DNA of 64,000 nucleotides from Superficieibacter sp. 1612_C1 (GCF_015234305.1 NZ_JADGMI010000004.1:62001-126000); one strand, 5' to 3'; positions 21,629 through 32,075 are shown, counted from the first letter of the stretch. The notes: generated by a model not told the origin, from the sequence alone. Made by a program: numbers and translations.

Positions 21629-22468
21629 TTATTTAATGTCGGGCAAAACGATCTCTGGATGGTACAGCGCCAGCAGTTCGTTCACCTTCTTACGTGTTCC
21701 GCCGTTGCTGCTAATGCTCCGGCGTACTTTAATGACATTGGTCCTGGCCGCTAATTTATACCACTCGCGCGTCAGCGCCGTATCGTGGTTGGAGATCAGC
21801 ACCGGGATCTGATTACTGACCAGCCCTTCCGCCAGTTGCGCCAGGTGGGCCTGCTGTTCCAGACTAAAACTGTTGGTATGGTAAGCGGTAAAATTTGCCG
21901 TGGTGGAAAGCGGCGCATACGGCGGATCGCAATACACGACCGAACCATTCATCGCCCGCGCCATGCTGTCTGCGTAGGTTTCACAGAAGAAAAAGGCGTT
22001 CTGCGCTTTCTCGGCAAAGTGATACAGCTCCGCTTCCGGGAAGTAAGGCTTTTTATAGCGGCCAAAGGGGACGTTAAATTCGCCGCGAAGGTTATAGCGA
22101 CACAGTCCGTTATAGCCATGACGGTTCAGATATAAAAACAGCACCGCCCGCCGAAAGGGGTCGTGGCACTGATTAAATTCTTCCCGAAACTGATAATACT
22201 GCTCCGCCACGTTGGTGACAGGCGTGAACATCTCGCGTGAAGCCGCCACATACTCGTCGGTTTGCGATTTAACGATGTTGTAGAGGCTTATCAGGTCGCT
22301 GTTGATATCCGCAAGGATATAACGAGAAAAGTCGGTGTTTAAAAACACCGACCCGGCACCCACAAAGGGTTCAATCAGGCATTCGCCGTGCGGCAAATGC
22401 TTTTTGATATCGTCGAGCAGGGAGAACTTCCCCCCTGCCCATTTCAGAAAAGCGCGATTCTTTTTCAT
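21629..22468 (-). CDS. dam: DNA adenine methylase Dam (GATC)
   Basis: A 279-residue N6-adenine methyltransferase acting on GATC, which directs mismatch repair, replication timing and phase-variable promoters. The SAM-binding motif [12 protein letters not shown] (residues 7-18) and the catalytic DPPY motif ([11 protein letters not shown]) are intact. It lies between damX and rpe in the aroK-trpS operon. Confidence 0.98.
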   Translation of the reverse strand: MKKNRAFLKWAGGKFSLLDDIKKHLPHGECLIEPFVGAGSVFLNTDFSRYILADINSDLISLYNIVKSQTDEYVAASREMFTPVTNVAEQYYQFREEFNQCHDPFRRAVLFLYLNRHGYNGLCRYNLRGEFNVPFGRYKKPYFPEAELYHFAEKAQNAFFFCETYADSMARAMNGSVVYCDPPYAPLSTTANFTAYHTNSFSLEQQAHLAQLAEGLVSNQIPVLISNHDTALTREWYKLAARTNVIKVRRSISSNGGTRKKVNELLALYHPEIVLPDIK

Positions 22469-22541
22469 GCTGGCTGATTACATTTTCTCCGGCTGTGGAG
22501 AACGCTCCGACAGCATACTGCGCTTTGTCTATGCCCAACCA

Positions 22542-23840
22542 TTACTTCAGATCGGCCTGAACCTGATGCAGTGGTTTTGCCCACGGGTTTTTCGCCTGTA
22601 CATCAGCAGGCAGTCCGGTCACGGCACGTTTAGCATCGTCTTTCGAGGCATAAACACCGCTAACCAGCACATACCAGGGCTGCCCGTTACGGGTAGTCTG
22701 ATATACCACGTAATTTTTCAGGTTTTCTTTCTTCGCCCAACCGTTCAGGTTGTCGTAGCTGGAAGAACTGCTGAGCTGCAAGGTGTAGTGGTTGGACGGC
22801 GCAGACTTCAGCGAACCCACATTACCCGCAGATTTTGCCTCTGTCGTGGCGGCTGGGGCACTCGCAGCCGGAGCAGCGGTCGTGGCGGCTGGCGTAGACG
22901 CGGTTGCCGTCGGCGCTTTTGCTGCCGGAGCAGTGGCGGCCGGAGCGGTCGTCGTGGCAGTCGCCTTCGGTGCAGTCGTGGTTGCTGCTGGCGCTTTCAC
23001 CGGCGCAGTGGTGGTTTCAGTGCGTTTAGGCTGAGCAACCGGTTTTGGCTCGGTGACCGTTTGTTTTGCCGTTTGCTGCGGCTTACTTTGCGGTTTCGGC
23101 TCAATGACCGCCTGCTTACGTTCAGGGCGCGTGGTCGCGTTATGACGTTCAGTTGTCTCGCCAGTCGTGGCCTGACGTGGAGCATTGCCATTACGCACAG
23201 CGGCAACGGTCGCAGGTTCCGTCGGCAGCGTTGAATTCACTGCGGTATCGACCTGTCCCTGCTGCTGAGTCAGCGCGTTATTTAGATCGCCCTGAACCTC
23301 AACACGCTGCTGATTTTCAGGCGCGGCCGTGGGCTGCCCTTCCGTTGGTGTAGAGGAAATTGGCGGTAAAGAGACATCCTGCGAAGCGGTATCTGCCTTC
23401 TGGTTTGCAGCAGGCTGAGTCGCGTTTTGCTGATCGCCAGAAAGCGAGATGTCTTTCTCTGCGGTGGTGGACGGCTCACTCTTCGACGGCGATTTTAGTG
23501 CGGAGCCAATGCCGGCAATCAGCAGCAGGAGCACCACAATGCCAACGCCCATCATGATGTACTGACGGGAAGCAGGCTTACGCGCTGGCGCTTTCTTACG
23601 CTTGCGCGGGCGACGCTCTACCGGCTCTTCTTCATCAAAAGCCTCGTCTTCTGCCTGATACTCTTCTTCTTCACGCGTTCGGCGCGTTGCACGCGTAGAA
23701 CGCGGTTCATCGGCATCCAGCTCTACGTCGTCAAAATTGATCTGCGGATCGTTATCGCGATCGGAAGCCTGCCGAGAACGACCAGTACGACGATCGCTGG
23801 GATCGGGTTTCAGCTCGTCTTCTGGTTTGAATTCATCCAT
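22542..23840 (-). CDS. damX: DamX, SPOR-domain cell division protein
   Basis: A 432-residue bitopic inner-membrane protein recruited to the septal ring. The cytoplasmic N terminus is strongly charged (acidic run near residues 35-75, then basic [10 protein letters not shown]). One transmembrane segment spans about residues 95-113 ([19 protein letters not shown]). A long Ala/Thr/Pro-rich periplasmic linker (about 210-340) follows. The C-terminal SPOR domain (about 350-430, [15 protein letters not shown]...[11 protein letters not shown]) binds denuded peptidoglycan. The Ala-Thr codon repeats make the linker prone to length variation. Confidence 0.95.
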   Translation of the reverse strand: MDEFKPEDELKPDPSDRRTGRSRQASDRDNDPQINFDDVELDADEPRSTRATRRTREEEEYQAEDEAFDEEEPVERRPRKRKKAPARKPASRQYIMMGVGIVVLLLLIAGIGSALKSPSKSEPSTTAEKDISLSGDQQNATQPAANQKADTASQDVSLPPISSTPTEGQPTAAPENQQRVEVQGDLNNALTQQQGQVDTAVNSTLPTEPATVAAVRNGNAPRQATTGETTERHNATTRPERKQAVIEPKPQSKPQQTAKQTVTEPKPVAQPKRTETTTAPVKAPAATTTAPKATATTTAPAATAPAAKAPTATASTPAATTAAPAASAPAATTEAKSAGNVGSLKSAPSNHYTLQLSSSSSYDNLNGWAKKENLKNYVVYQTTRNGQPWYVLVSGVYASKDDAKRAVTGLPADVQAKNPWAKPLHQVQADLK

Positions 23841-23933
23841 TTAACACCCCACTAAAAGGCTTATGCCCACTACGATTGCACATCGCCCGACGTTAAAACG
23901 CCACGTAAAAACGTGGCAGACACTTCTTATTTG

Positions 23934-25022
23934 TTACACCCGCTGACAATCAGCAATGGCGCTCAGTACGATATCATGCCCTACACCGCCGCGAACCTCA
24001 CTCTTGCCAATACCGAGCGGCAATACCAGACGCATTTCACCCGCCAGCACTTTTTTGTCACGCAGCATATGCGGCAAATACGCGTCGGCAGACATCTCTT
24101 GCGGTCCATGGACTGGCAGACCTGCACGCTCCAGCAGAGTGATAATACGCTGCGTATCCTGCGCTGCAAACAGTCCCAGACGTTCTGCCGTTTTTGCGGC
24201 CATTACCATGCCCGCAGAAACCGCTTCACCATGTAGCCAGTTACCGTAACCCATCTCGGCTTCGATAGCATGACCGAATGTGTGTCCAAGATTGAGCAAC
24301 GCACGCAATCCCGTCTCGCGCTCGTCGGCAGCGACAACCTCTGCTTTGATTTCGCAACAGCGGCGAATGCAGTACGCCATCGCTTTTTCGTCAAGCGCCA
24401 GCAGAGCATCAATATTATTTTCCAGCCAGCCGAAAAAGTCGCCATCAAGAATGATGCCGTATTTAATGACTTCAGCCAGCCCGGAAGAGAGTTCACGCTT
24501 CGGCAGGGTTTTCAGACAGTCGAGATCGACAACCACAGACGCGGGTTGCCAGAAAGCGCCAATCATATTTTTGCCGAGAGGGTGATTTACCGCCGTTTTG
24601 CCTCCAACAGAGGAGTCAACCTGCGACAGTAACGTGGTAGGAACCTGGATAAAACGCACACCACGCTGATAGCTGGCGGCGGCAAAACCGGTGAGATCGC
24701 CTACAACACCGCCGCCAAGGGCGATCAGCGTCGTATCGCGACCGTGCGGTTTTTGCAGTAGTGCAGTAAAGACCGTATCCATCACCGCCAGGCTTTTATA
24801 CTGCTCGCCGTCGGGAAGGATCACGCTGTCGACCTTAACACCCGCCTGCTGAAGGACCGTCGTTACCTTGTCCATCCAGAGCGGAGCCAGCGTTTCATTG
24901 GTGACCAACATGACCTGATCGCCTGATTTAAGCGGCAAGAAGGAAGCTGGATCGTTAAACAAACCAGCCGCGATGGTAATCGGGTAACTACGTTCCCCGA
25001 GAGTAACAGTAAGCCTCTCCAT
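23934..25022 (-). CDS. aroB: 3-dehydroquinate synthase
   Basis: A 362-residue NAD- and Zn-dependent enzyme that closes the first ring of the shikimate pathway. The NAD/substrate-binding region ([36 protein letters not shown]) and the Zn ligands (including [13 protein letters not shown] and [11 protein letters not shown]) are all visible. Normal length. It is cotranscribed with aroK, 55 bases upstream. Confidence 0.98.
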   Translation of the reverse strand: MERLTVTLGERSYPITIAAGLFNDPASFLPLKSGDQVMLVTNETLAPLWMDKVTTVLQQAGVKVDSVILPDGEQYKSLAVMDTVFTALLQKPHGRDTTLIALGGGVVGDLTGFAAASYQRGVRFIQVPTTLLSQVDSSVGGKTAVNHPLGKNMIGAFWQPASVVVDLDCLKTLPKRELSSGLAEVIKYGIILDGDFFGWLENNIDALLALDEKAMAYCIRRCCEIKAEVVAADERETGLRALLNLGHTFGHAIEAEMGYGNWLHGEAVSAGMVMAAKTAERLGLFAAQDTQRIITLLERAGLPVHGPQEMSADAYLPHMLRDKKVLAGEMRLVLPLGIGKSEVRGGVGHDIVLSAIADCQRV

Positions 25023-25077
25023 AACGCGACGTCTACCTTAGTTGCTTATACTCGCTGGCCTGTGTATTCAGCCAGAA

Positions 25078-25599
25078 TCAGTTGCTTTCCAGCATATGAA
25101 TAATCTGGTTTGCGACGACTTTAGCGCTCTGGTCATCAGTGCGAATGGTGACGTCAGCAATCTCTTCGTACAGCGGATTACGTTCATTCGCCAGGGCTTC
25201 CAGAACTTCACGCGGCGGCGTCTCTACCTGTAACAGGGGACGTTTTTTGTCACGCTGCGTACGGGCGAGTTGCTTTTCGATTGTCGTTTCAAGATACACC
25301 ACAACCCCGCGAGCGGAGAGCCGATTGCGCGTTTCACGTGATTTTACAGAGCCGCCGCCGGTTGCCAGCACAATGCCCTGCTTTTCCGTCAATTCATTGA
25401 TGACTTTTTCTTCGCGATCGCGGAAGCCTTCTTCACCTTCAACATCGAAGACCCAACCTACATCAGCACCAGTGCGTTTCTCGATCTCCTGGTCTGAGTC
25501 GTAAAATTCCATATTAAGCTGTTGAGCTAACTGACGCCCAATAGTGCTTTTGCCGGCACCCATAGGCCCAACCAGAAAGATATTGCGTTTCTCTGCCAT
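25078..25599 (-). CDS. aroK: Shikimate kinase I
   Basis: A 173-residue kinase that phosphorylates shikimate using ATP. The P-loop GPMGAGKST is at residues 11-19, the shikimate-binding D-x-D region is DSDQEIE, and [13 protein letters not shown] lies mid-protein. It is the first gene of the aroK-aroB-damX-dam-rpe-gph-trpS group. About 290 bp upstream separate it from hofQ on the same strand. Confidence 0.98.
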   Translation of the reverse strand: MAEKRNIFLVGPMGAGKSTIGRQLAQQLNMEFYDSDQEIEKRTGADVGWVFDVEGEEGFRDREEKVINELTEKQGIVLATGGGSVKSRETRNRLSARGVVVYLETTIEKQLARTQRDKKRPLLQVETPPREVLEALANERNPLYEEIADVTIRTDDQSAKVVANQIIHMLESN

Positions 25600-25891
25600 T
25601 TTTTCGGTACTACTAAGACTATTCGTTAATGATAAACCTGCTTTGCAGACTTCCAGCGGTGCAGGAAATGAACTGAAACCTCTTATGCGATAGAGCGAGA
25701 GTCAGACTAAAAATTATCTCAATACTCTGACGGGTTTGGCAACTGAATAAATTACCCTGTCCAGGTAATCATCACTCCTACTTAAGCCGCGAGACTGACT
25801 CTCAAATCGGTACTCCTTGTATGCTAAATCCTTCCTCACGTCAAACGCCTGACGCGGATTTAACACAAAGCGCCATCACCAAAAACGGCGT
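25600..25891 (-). other. Non-coding gap between hofQ and aroK, probable aroK promoter region
   Basis: 292 bases without a credible gene. It must carry the promoter of the aroK-trpS operon unless the operon reads through from hofQ. I find no clear hairpin terminator for hofQ and no regulator site I can name. Confidence 0.4.
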
Positions 25892-27130
25892 TCAGGCTCC
25901 GGGAATCAGACGTGGAGTGATGAATACTACCAGTTCACGACGCTCATTGTCTTTTCCATCGTGACGAAAAAGTTGCCCTACCCAGGGAATGTCGCCAAGT
26001 AGCGGGATGCTATCGCGGGCCGATTTATTTTTTTGTGAGAAAATGCCGCCTAACGCCAGCGTTTCTCCACTTTTCACTTCTACCTGCGTTTCAATTTCCT
26101 GTTTATCAATCGTCAGTACTTCCCCGTCTGCCTGTTGCAGGACCTGACCCGGCATATCCTGACTGATACGCAGCTTAAGGCGGATCCTGCCCTGTTGCAG
26201 TACCGTTGGCGTGACCTCCATCCCCAGCACGGCTTCCTTAAATTCCACCGAGGTCGCGCCGCTCTCGCCGCTGGAGACCTGATAGGGGATCTCGCTCCCC
26301 TGCTTGATGCTGGCAGGCTGAAGATGCGAGGCCAGAAGACGCGGACTGGCAATAATATCCAGTTGCTGCTGTTGCTCCAGCGCCGAAAGCTCCAGCTCCA
26401 GCAACCGTCCGTTGATCCGCCCGATGTTAAACCCGGCGCGGGTGGACGCCGAACTGACGGATAAATCGCTGCTGAGCGTGGTGATTTTACCTGCGCCGGG
26501 GGGTTGCGTGGCGTCAGCCAGACTCCATTTTACGCCCAGCTCACGCAGGCTTTTTTCATTGATAGTGACAATATGCGCGGCCAGCTCGACCTGACCGACC
26601 GGCAAATCCATTTCCGCGACCCAGCGCTGAAGCACTTCCAGATTCGCTTTATCATCACGCAATAATAGCCGGTTCATCCGTTTATCAACGGTCATCGTGC
26701 CTCGTGAGCTCAGAAGTTTTGCTCCGGCTTTCGCCAGTTCTTCTGCATCGGCATACTGCAACGTAATGCTCTCTCCGCTGAGCGGCAGGTTCTGCTGCTG
26801 CCTGAGACGATCCGCCTCCTGCTGTGCAAGTCGCGCCGTTTGCCAGGACTGCGAATGTACGTGCATCACCGTTCCCTCCTGGCGCAAAACCAGACCGGCG
26901 CTGCTGAGCACCGTTTGCAGCGCCTGCTTCCAGGGGACTTTAACCAGACGCAGCGACAGCGTGCCGGTGACGTCGGGGGCAATAATAAGGTTTTGCTGCT
27001 CTAAATCCGCCAGCGTCTGTAGTACCTGCGCGACGGGGACATCATCCACCACCAGCGAGACCGGCTGCGTTTTTTGCGCCCACGCCAGCGGCATTAACAT
27101 CAGCAGCAGAATGCTTATCCCTGTTTTCAT
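25892..27130 (-). CDS. hofQ: HofQ, PilQ-type secretin for DNA uptake
   Basis: A 412-residue secretin with a Sec signal peptide (residues 1-18, MKTGISILLL...LAWA). An N-terminal AMIN/STN-like and N0/N1 region is followed by the secretin domain (about 200-410), with the VPLLGDIPWVGQLF-like conserved stretch (SIPLLGDIPWVGQLFRHD). It should form the outer-membrane channel through which double-stranded DNA enters for use as a nutrient. The start at 27130 matches the family; the frame extends 20 codons further upstream into hofP. It overlaps hofP by 89 bases. Confidence 0.95.
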   Translation of the reverse strand: MKTGISILLLMLMPLAWAQKTQPVSLVVDDVPVAQVLQTLADLEQQNLIIAPDVTGTLSLRLVKVPWKQALQTVLSSAGLVLRQEGTVMHVHSQSWQTARLAQQEADRLRQQQNLPLSGESITLQYADAEELAKAGAKLLSSRGTMTVDKRMNRLLLRDDKANLEVLQRWVAEMDLPVGQVELAAHIVTINEKSLRELGVKWSLADATQPPGAGKITTLSSDLSVSSASTRAGFNIGRINGRLLELELSALEQQQQLDIIASPRLLASHLQPASIKQGSEIPYQVSSGESGATSVEFKEAVLGMEVTPTVLQQGRIRLKLRISQDMPGQVLQQADGEVLTIDKQEIETQVEVKSGETLALGGIFSQKNKSARDSIPLLGDIPWVGQLFRHDGKDNERRELVVFITPRLIPGA

Positions 27131-27446
27131 GTTGCTCTCCTTCCCGTGACCATGACCAGCGCGCGGGATCGCATCCCGCCCCGGTTTCAATTTCTAATAC
27201 CTGCGAGGTGAGTTGTACGACTCGCCAACCCGCAGGCAACTGACTGCCCGTTTCCACCCGCCGCCATTTCCCCTGGGCATCACGGACTATGCCAATCCGT
27301 CTGGGAGGATGATCGATCGTTCCCTGATAACGCCATTGCGCGAGCTGCGCCGTCTGGCAGCGATCTTCCGGCGGCTGAAAAGGATCGCGCATGCCAACGA
27401 TCACGGGCAGGGTGATGAGCAGCAGGATCCCGTGTTTAACGCGCAT
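27042..27446 (-). CDS. hofP: HofP (PilP-like) DNA-utilization protein
   Basis: A 134-residue protein, the same length as E. coli HofP. It has a hydrophobic N terminus (MRVKHGILLLITLPVIVG) and then RDPFQPPEDRC, the RDPF-P motif of PilP-type proteins that link PilN/O to the secretin. The C-terminal tail of about 30 residues is low-complexity and lies over the signal-peptide codons of hofQ in another frame. It is the fourth gene of hofMNOPQ. Confidence 0.9.
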   Translation of the reverse strand: MRVKHGILLLITLPVIVGMRDPFQPPEDRCQTAQLAQWRYQGTIDHPPRRIGIVRDAQGKWRRVETGSQLPAGWRVVQLTSQVLEIETGAGCDPARWSWSREGEQHENRDKHSAADVNAAGVGAKNAAGLAGGG

Positions 27447-27906
27447 CGTTTGGTTCCAGTTGCAACGTGAAACGTAACCTCCCGGCGACGGGTTCCAGCG
27501 TGAACGCCGTGACCGTCATATCCTGCTGCGCTAGCAGGGCGAAAACGCCGGGTACAGGCTGCCACGCGCTCTCCAGCACCAGCGTGCCGCCCTTCGCCGC
27601 AGGCTGCCAGCTCACCAGTTGGGCGTCTGTAATCTGAAAGTCGAGGGGCGAAAAAGGAGACGAGGTTGCGTGGTCATCGACCCGCGCATCATCTGGCGTT
27701 TTCAGCAGCAGAACCTCACGCCAGCGCGTTGTCAGGTGCTGGCGCTGGAGAGAAATTTGGGCCGCTTCAGCCGACATTTGCAGCCGTTGCGGATGAAGCC
27801 AGCACCACCAGGCCAGGCCCGCCAGCATAAGCGTAAAAAGGAGCCAGCACAGGCCGCGGCCTGCCGACGACAGCGCGTACCAGCGTTCAGGGTTGAACGT
27901 CATCAT
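27436..27906 (-). CDS. hofO: HofO (PilO-like) DNA-utilization protein
   Basis: A 156-residue bitopic membrane protein. A transmembrane helix lies at about residues 17-36 (GLCWLLFTLMLAGLAWWCWL), then a coiled-coil-like stretch and a small periplasmic domain containing SPLDFQITDAQLVSWQP, shared with E. coli HofO. The start ATGATG at 27906 lies inside the end of hofN (20-base overlap), giving a length close to E. coli's 146. PilO-type proteins pair with PilN in the inner-membrane alignment subcomplex. Confidence 0.9.
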   Translation of the reverse strand: MMTFNPERWYALSSAGRGLCWLLFTLMLAGLAWWCWLHPQRLQMSAEAAQISLQRQHLTTRWREVLLLKTPDDARVDDHATSSPFSPLDFQITDAQLVSWQPAAKGGTLVLESAWQPVPGVFALLAQQDMTVTAFTLEPVAGRLRFTLQLEPNDAR

Positions 27907-28426
27907 CACTCTCCCGGATAAGCTGATAGTTAAACTCCCAGCGTCCCTGTTCATCGCGCCCGGTTTTACCCGGCGTCCCTGCATGAAAGCCGGGTAATGC
28001 TTGCAGGGTGTCATTCACGGCTTTTAACGCCGCGAAGGTGTTCGCGCGGCCCGTCAGCGTCAGTACCTTTTGCTGAGCGTTGAGGTGGGTGAGCCATGCC
28101 TGCTCCGGCAGATGCAAAGCAATGTCGGATAACGTCTGCTGCCAGCGTTGAGTAATGTCACGCTGTTTCTGACGTGCCAGGTGTTGCGCCTGCACGGCCT
28201 GTCGCGCCTTCCACGACGCCTGACGCTGGGCCAGCGCATCGACCAGCGCGCGGTCCGCCTGCCGCCACAGATGCTGCGCTGTGCTGGCCGCTCCGGCGTC
28301 GGCACGCAGGGCGAAAACTGCCGCTGCCACGCTGAGCACAGAACCTGCGCAGCACAGCCCCCAGAAATTCAGGCACTGCTGACGACGGATTTGCCGCCAG
28401 GGTAAAAAATTGACGACGGTCGACAT
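27887..28426 (-). CDS. hofN: HofN (PilN-like) DNA-utilization protein
   Basis: A 179-residue bitopic inner-membrane protein, the length of E. coli HofN. It opens MSTVVNFLPWRQIRRQQ, with the NFLPWR motif of PilN proteins that binds the PilM-like HofM. A transmembrane helix follows at about 20-42, then a long helical region, and a periplasmic domain beginning near LPEQAWLTHL. A longer in-frame start at 28519 would run into hofM and is rejected. Confidence 0.92.
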   Translation of the reverse strand: MSTVVNFLPWRQIRRQQCLNFWGLCCAGSVLSVAAAVFALRADAGAASTAQHLWRQADRALVDALAQRQASWKARQAVQAQHLARQKQRDITQRWQQTLSDIALHLPEQAWLTHLNAQQKVLTLTGRANTFAALKAVNDTLQALPGFHAGTPGKTGRDEQGRWEFNYQLIRESDDDVQP

Positions 28427-28428
28427 GG

Positions 28429-29220
28429 CTACCGCTCCCCCAGTGCCAGCGCCAGCGCAATGGCAAAGCGATCGCCGCAGGTGGGCAACGGCGGTTGCTG
28501 AAAGCTTATCGCGCTCCACGGATCAAGGTGCGGGGTCATCGTGGCCTGCGAGGTACACTGCACCAGTTGCTCAGCCTCACAGGCCAGATGTTTAGCGAGA
28601 TGGACAGGCGAAGGTGCCTCATGCAGGTTGCAACTTCCCCAGTTATGGCGCGTCGCCCACAACCATCGATTGTCATGGCACCAGGCGAGACACTGCGCTT
28701 CGGCGCTTAGCCACGGCAGAAAACGTTGCAGTGCACAGGCATCCGGCGTAATCGCCGTCAGGTTTAACCTCAGTATTTTCGCCAGTTGGGAGAGGCTGCC
28801 GACATCCTGCTGCCGGGCGGCGGTGACGCGGTAGAGGTTTTCCTGCTCGCGCTCAAGATAGTCAAAACAGAGCGCTTCAGGCTCCATATCCAGCGACTGC
28901 GCCATAGACTGCGTTATCCACTCCGCCTGCTCGCGCTCACGCAGCACGAGCGCCGGTCGGGGCAGCGCTTTTTGCAGCGTTCTGGCGGCAGGAAGTGCCA
29001 TGTGAATAGCGTGCTGAATCGGCAGCTCCCGTCGCCAGTCGCGTAACGCATCAACCAGCGCCTCCAGTTGCACAATTTGCCCCTGCTGCACGGTGCCGGA
29101 AACCAGCGGGATCTGCCACCAGCGGCGCAGCGACCAGCGCGCGCGAGTATGCTCAAGCGCAATGATAACTATCTGATCCTGCTGAATATGTAAGCCAGTT
29201 TGCCAGAGCCGAAATGCCAT
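28429..29220 (-). CDS. hofM: HofM (PilM-like) DNA-utilization protein
   Basis: A 263-residue cytoplasmic actin-like protein (PilM family), the first gene of hofMNOPQ. It starts MAFRLWQTGLHIQQDQI and is close in length to E. coli HofM (259). PilM proteins bind the NFLPWR tail of PilN; here the next gene supplies it. In E. coli the operon is needed for use of DNA as a carbon source. It ends 2 bases before hofN. Confidence 0.92.
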   Translation of the reverse strand: MAFRLWQTGLHIQQDQIVIIALEHTRARWSLRRWWQIPLVSGTVQQGQIVQLEALVDALRDWRRELPIQHAIHMALPAARTLQKALPRPALVLREREQAEWITQSMAQSLDMEPEALCFDYLEREQENLYRVTAARQQDVGSLSQLAKILRLNLTAITPDACALQRFLPWLSAEAQCLAWCHDNRWLWATRHNWGSCNLHEAPSPVHLAKHLACEAEQLVQCTSQATMTPHLDPWSAISFQQPPLPTCGDRFAIALALALGER

Positions 29221-29339
29221 AAAAAACGATCTCCTTATCCACCGTCAAATGACGGCTATATCAATGCATCTGGCTTGCCTTTATACTACCGCGCGGTTGT
29301 TTATAAACTGCCCAGACCAAACTAAATGGGAAATCTCCG

Positions 29340-31892
29340 GTGAAGTTCGTAAAGTATTTATTCATCCTTGCAGTTTTTTGCATTCTGCTGGGAGCAGGCT
29401 CGATTTATGGCCTTTATAAATTTGTTGAGCCGCAACTGCCTGACGTCGCGACGCTCAAAGATGTGCGCCTGCAAATTCCAATGCAGATTTACAGCGCCGA
29501 TGGCGAACTGATGGCGCAGTACGGCGAAAAACGTCGTATCCCGGTCACACTCGCTCAGATGCCGCCGGAAATGGTGAAAGCCTTTATCGCGACCGAAGAT
29601 AGCCGCTTCTACGAGCATCATGGCGTCGATCCGGTGGGGATCTTCCGTGCCGCCAGCGTGGCGCTCTTTTCCGGCCACGCAACGCAGGGTGCCAGTACCA
29701 TCACCCAACAGTTGGCGCGTAACTTCTTCCTGAGTCCGGAACGCACCCTGATGCGTAAAATCAAGGAAGTGTTCCTTGCAATCCGCATTGAGCAGTTAAT
29801 GAGTAAAGATGAGATCCTCGAGCTCTATCTGAACAAAATTTACCTGGGTTATCGGGCTTATGGTGTGGGCGCTGCCGCGCAGGTTTATTTCGGTAAAACG
29901 GTCGATCAGCTGACATTAAGCGAGATGGCGACCATCGCGGGTTTGCCAAAAGCGCCTTCAACGTTTAACCCGCTTTATTCACTGGATCGGGCCACTTCAC
30001 GACGTAATGTCGTGTTATCGCGGATGTTGAGCGAAGGCTATATCACCCAGGAGCAGTTTACTCAGGCGCGTAGCGAGACCATTGACGCCAATTATCACGC
30101 CCCGGAGATCGCCTTTTCTGCGCCGTATCTGACGGAACTGGTACGTCAGGAGATGGTCACCCGCTACGGCGAGAAAGCCTATGAAGACGGTTATCGCGTT
30201 TACACCACTATCAGCCGTAAAAATCAGCAGGCTGCGCAGAATGCCGTGCGCACTAACGTGCTGGATTACGATATGCGTCACGGTTATCGTGGCCCGGCAA
30301 ACGTGCTGTGGAAAGTGGGCGAAGCCGCATGGGATACCAAAAAGATCACCGACTCGCTGAAAGCGCTGCCGTCATACGGTCCGCTGGCTCCGGCGGTCAT
30401 TACGTCCGCCTCACCGCAGGAAGCGACCGCCATGCTGGGCGACGGGACAACGGTCTCGTTACGTATGGAAGGGGTTCGCTGGGCGCGTCCGTGGATCTCT
30501 GATACCCAGCAGGGCCGCACGCCGGGTAAAGTCACCGATGTGGTGCAGGCCGGTCAGCAGGTGTGGGTACGTCAGGTAAACGATAGCTGGTGGCTGGCGC
30601 AGGTTCCGGACGTCAACTCGGCACTGGTATCGATTAACCCGCACGACGGGGCGATCCTCGCGCTGGTCGGCGGTTTTGATTTCAACCAGAGCAAGTTTAA
30701 CCGTGCAACGCAGGCGCTACGTCAGGTCGGGTCGAACATTAAGCCGTTCCTTTATACCGCGGCAATGGATAAAGGTCTGACGCTGGCCAGCATTCTGAAT
30801 GACGTGCCGATTTCCCGCTGGGATGCCGGAGCCGGTTCAGACTGGCGTCCGAAAAACTCGCCTGCCGAATATGCCGGTCCTATTCGTCTGCGTCAGGGGC
30901 TGGGTCAGTCGAAAAACGTGGTGATGGTGCGCGCAATGCGGGCAATGGGCGTGGATTACGCGGCGGAGTATTTGCAGCGTTTCGGCTTTCCGGCACAGAA
31001 CATCGTGCACACGGAATCACTGGCGCTGGGTTCCGCCTCCTTCACACCGATGCAGGTTGCGCGTGGCTATGCGGTGATGGCGAACGGCGGTTTCCTTGTC
31101 GATCCCTACTTCATCACTAAAATTGAAAACGACCAGGGCGGGGTGATTTTCGCAGCTAACCCGAAAGTCGCCTGTGCAGAGTGTGATATCCCGGTAATTT
31201 ACGGCGAGACGCAGAAATCTAACGTGCTGGAAAATCAGGACGTTGAAGATGTTGCGACATCGCAGGAGCAAAAAAACCTGGCGGTGCCAATGCCCCAGCT
31301 GGAGCAGGCGAATCAGGATCTGGTGGCCCGCACCGGCAGCCAGCAGTACGCGCCGCACGTCATCAACACGCCGCTGGCCTTTTTGATCAAAAGCGCGCTG
31401 AACTCCAATATCTTTGGCGAACCGGGCTGGATGGGAACGGGCTGGCGTGCGGGGCGCGATTTACAGCGCCACGATATTGGCGGTAAAACCGGCACCACCA
31501 ACAGCTCGAAAGACGCGTGGTTCTCCGGCTATGGTCCGGGCGCGGTGACGTCAGTATGGATTGGCTTTGACGATCATCGCCGCGATTTAGGCCGGACCAC
31601 CGCTTCGGGAGCGATTAAAGATCAGATTTCCGGTTATGAAGGCGGTGCCAAGAGCGCTCAGCCTGCCTGGGATGCCTTTATGAAGTCGATTCTGGATGGC
31701 GTACCGGAAGATCCGCTTACGCCGCCGCCTGGGGTCATCACGGTGAATATCGATCGCAGCACCGGGCAGCTCGCGAACGGCGGCAACAGTCGCGCGGAGT
31801 ATTTCATTGAGGGCACCCAGCCAACGCAGCAGGCGGTGCATGAAGTGGGTACAACGATTATTGATAACGGTGAGACGCACGAACTGTTTTGA
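29340..31892 (+). CDS. mrcA: Penicillin-binding protein 1A
   Basis: An 850-residue bifunctional peptidoglycan synthase. An N-terminal transmembrane anchor (residues 5-27) precedes the GT51 glycosyltransferase (ATEDSRFYEHHGVDP with the catalytic Glu, then GASTITQQLARN). An OB-like insert follows. The transpeptidase has SxxK as SNIK (QVGSNIKPFLY), SxN as SKN (GQSKNVVMVR) and KTGTTN. The start codon is GTG, and the length equals E. coli PBP1a. It is divergent from hofM across 119 bases. Confidence 0.98.
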   Translation: MKFVKYLFILAVFCILLGAGSIYGLYKFVEPQLPDVATLKDVRLQIPMQIYSADGELMAQYGEKRRIPVTLAQMPPEMVKAFIATEDSRFYEHHGVDPVGIFRAASVALFSGHATQGASTITQQLARNFFLSPERTLMRKIKEVFLAIRIEQLMSKDEILELYLNKIYLGYRAYGVGAAAQVYFGKTVDQLTLSEMATIAGLPKAPSTFNPLYSLDRATSRRNVVLSRMLSEGYITQEQFTQARSETIDANYHAPEIAFSAPYLTELVRQEMVTRYGEKAYEDGYRVYTTISRKNQQAAQNAVRTNVLDYDMRHGYRGPANVLWKVGEAAWDTKKITDSLKALPSYGPLAPAVITSASPQEATAMLGDGTTVSLRMEGVRWARPWISDTQQGRTPGKVTDVVQAGQQVWVRQVNDSWWLAQVPDVNSALVSINPHDGAILALVGGFDFNQSKFNRATQALRQVGSNIKPFLYTAAMDKGLTLASILNDVPISRWDAGAGSDWRPKNSPAEYAGPIRLRQGLGQSKNVVMVRAMRAMGVDYAAEYLQRFGFPAQNIVHTESLALGSASFTPMQVARGYAVMANGGFLVDPYFITKIENDQGGVIFAANPKVACAECDIPVIYGETQKSNVLENQDVEDVATSQEQKNLAVPMPQLEQANQDLVARTGSQQYAPHVINTPLAFLIKSALNSNIFGEPGWMGTGWRAGRDLQRHDIGGKTGTTNSSKDAWFSGYGPGAVTSVWIGFDDHRRDLGRTTASGAIKDQISGYEGGAKSAQPAWDAFMKSILDGVPEDPLTPPPGVITVNIDRSTGQLANGGNSRAEYFIEGTQPTQQAVHEVGTTIIDNGETHELF

Positions 31893-31935
31893 CAGATAGC
31901 TGCTTACTGCATTGCGGTGTGACTCCATGTCATCA

Positions 31936-32034
31936 CATGCCGGGTGGCGCTTTGCTTACCCGGCCTACAACATGTGGAATATCAACGGATTATGCATTAC
32001 CGCAGGCCCGGCAAGCGCAGCGCCGCCGGGCAGG
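31936..32034. repeat. REP pair (BIME) between mrcA and nudE
   Basis: Two inverted REP-type units: catgccgggtggcgctttgc...cggcctac (31936-31968) and gcaggcccggcaagcgcagcgccgccgggcagg (32002-32034). They lie between convergent genes and can form a large stem that stops 3'-end decay or terminates transcription from both sides. Confidence 0.85.
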
Positions 32035-32075
32035 ACGCCAAACGCGGCATGAGATCGTTATAATGGCGGAAGGCG

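Noticed and set aside
22335-23234. Long open frame of 299 codons opposite dam and damX
   Set aside because: It is antisense to two well-supported genes, and its Arg/Gly/Cys-rich translation is typical of the complement of Ala/Thr/Pro codons.
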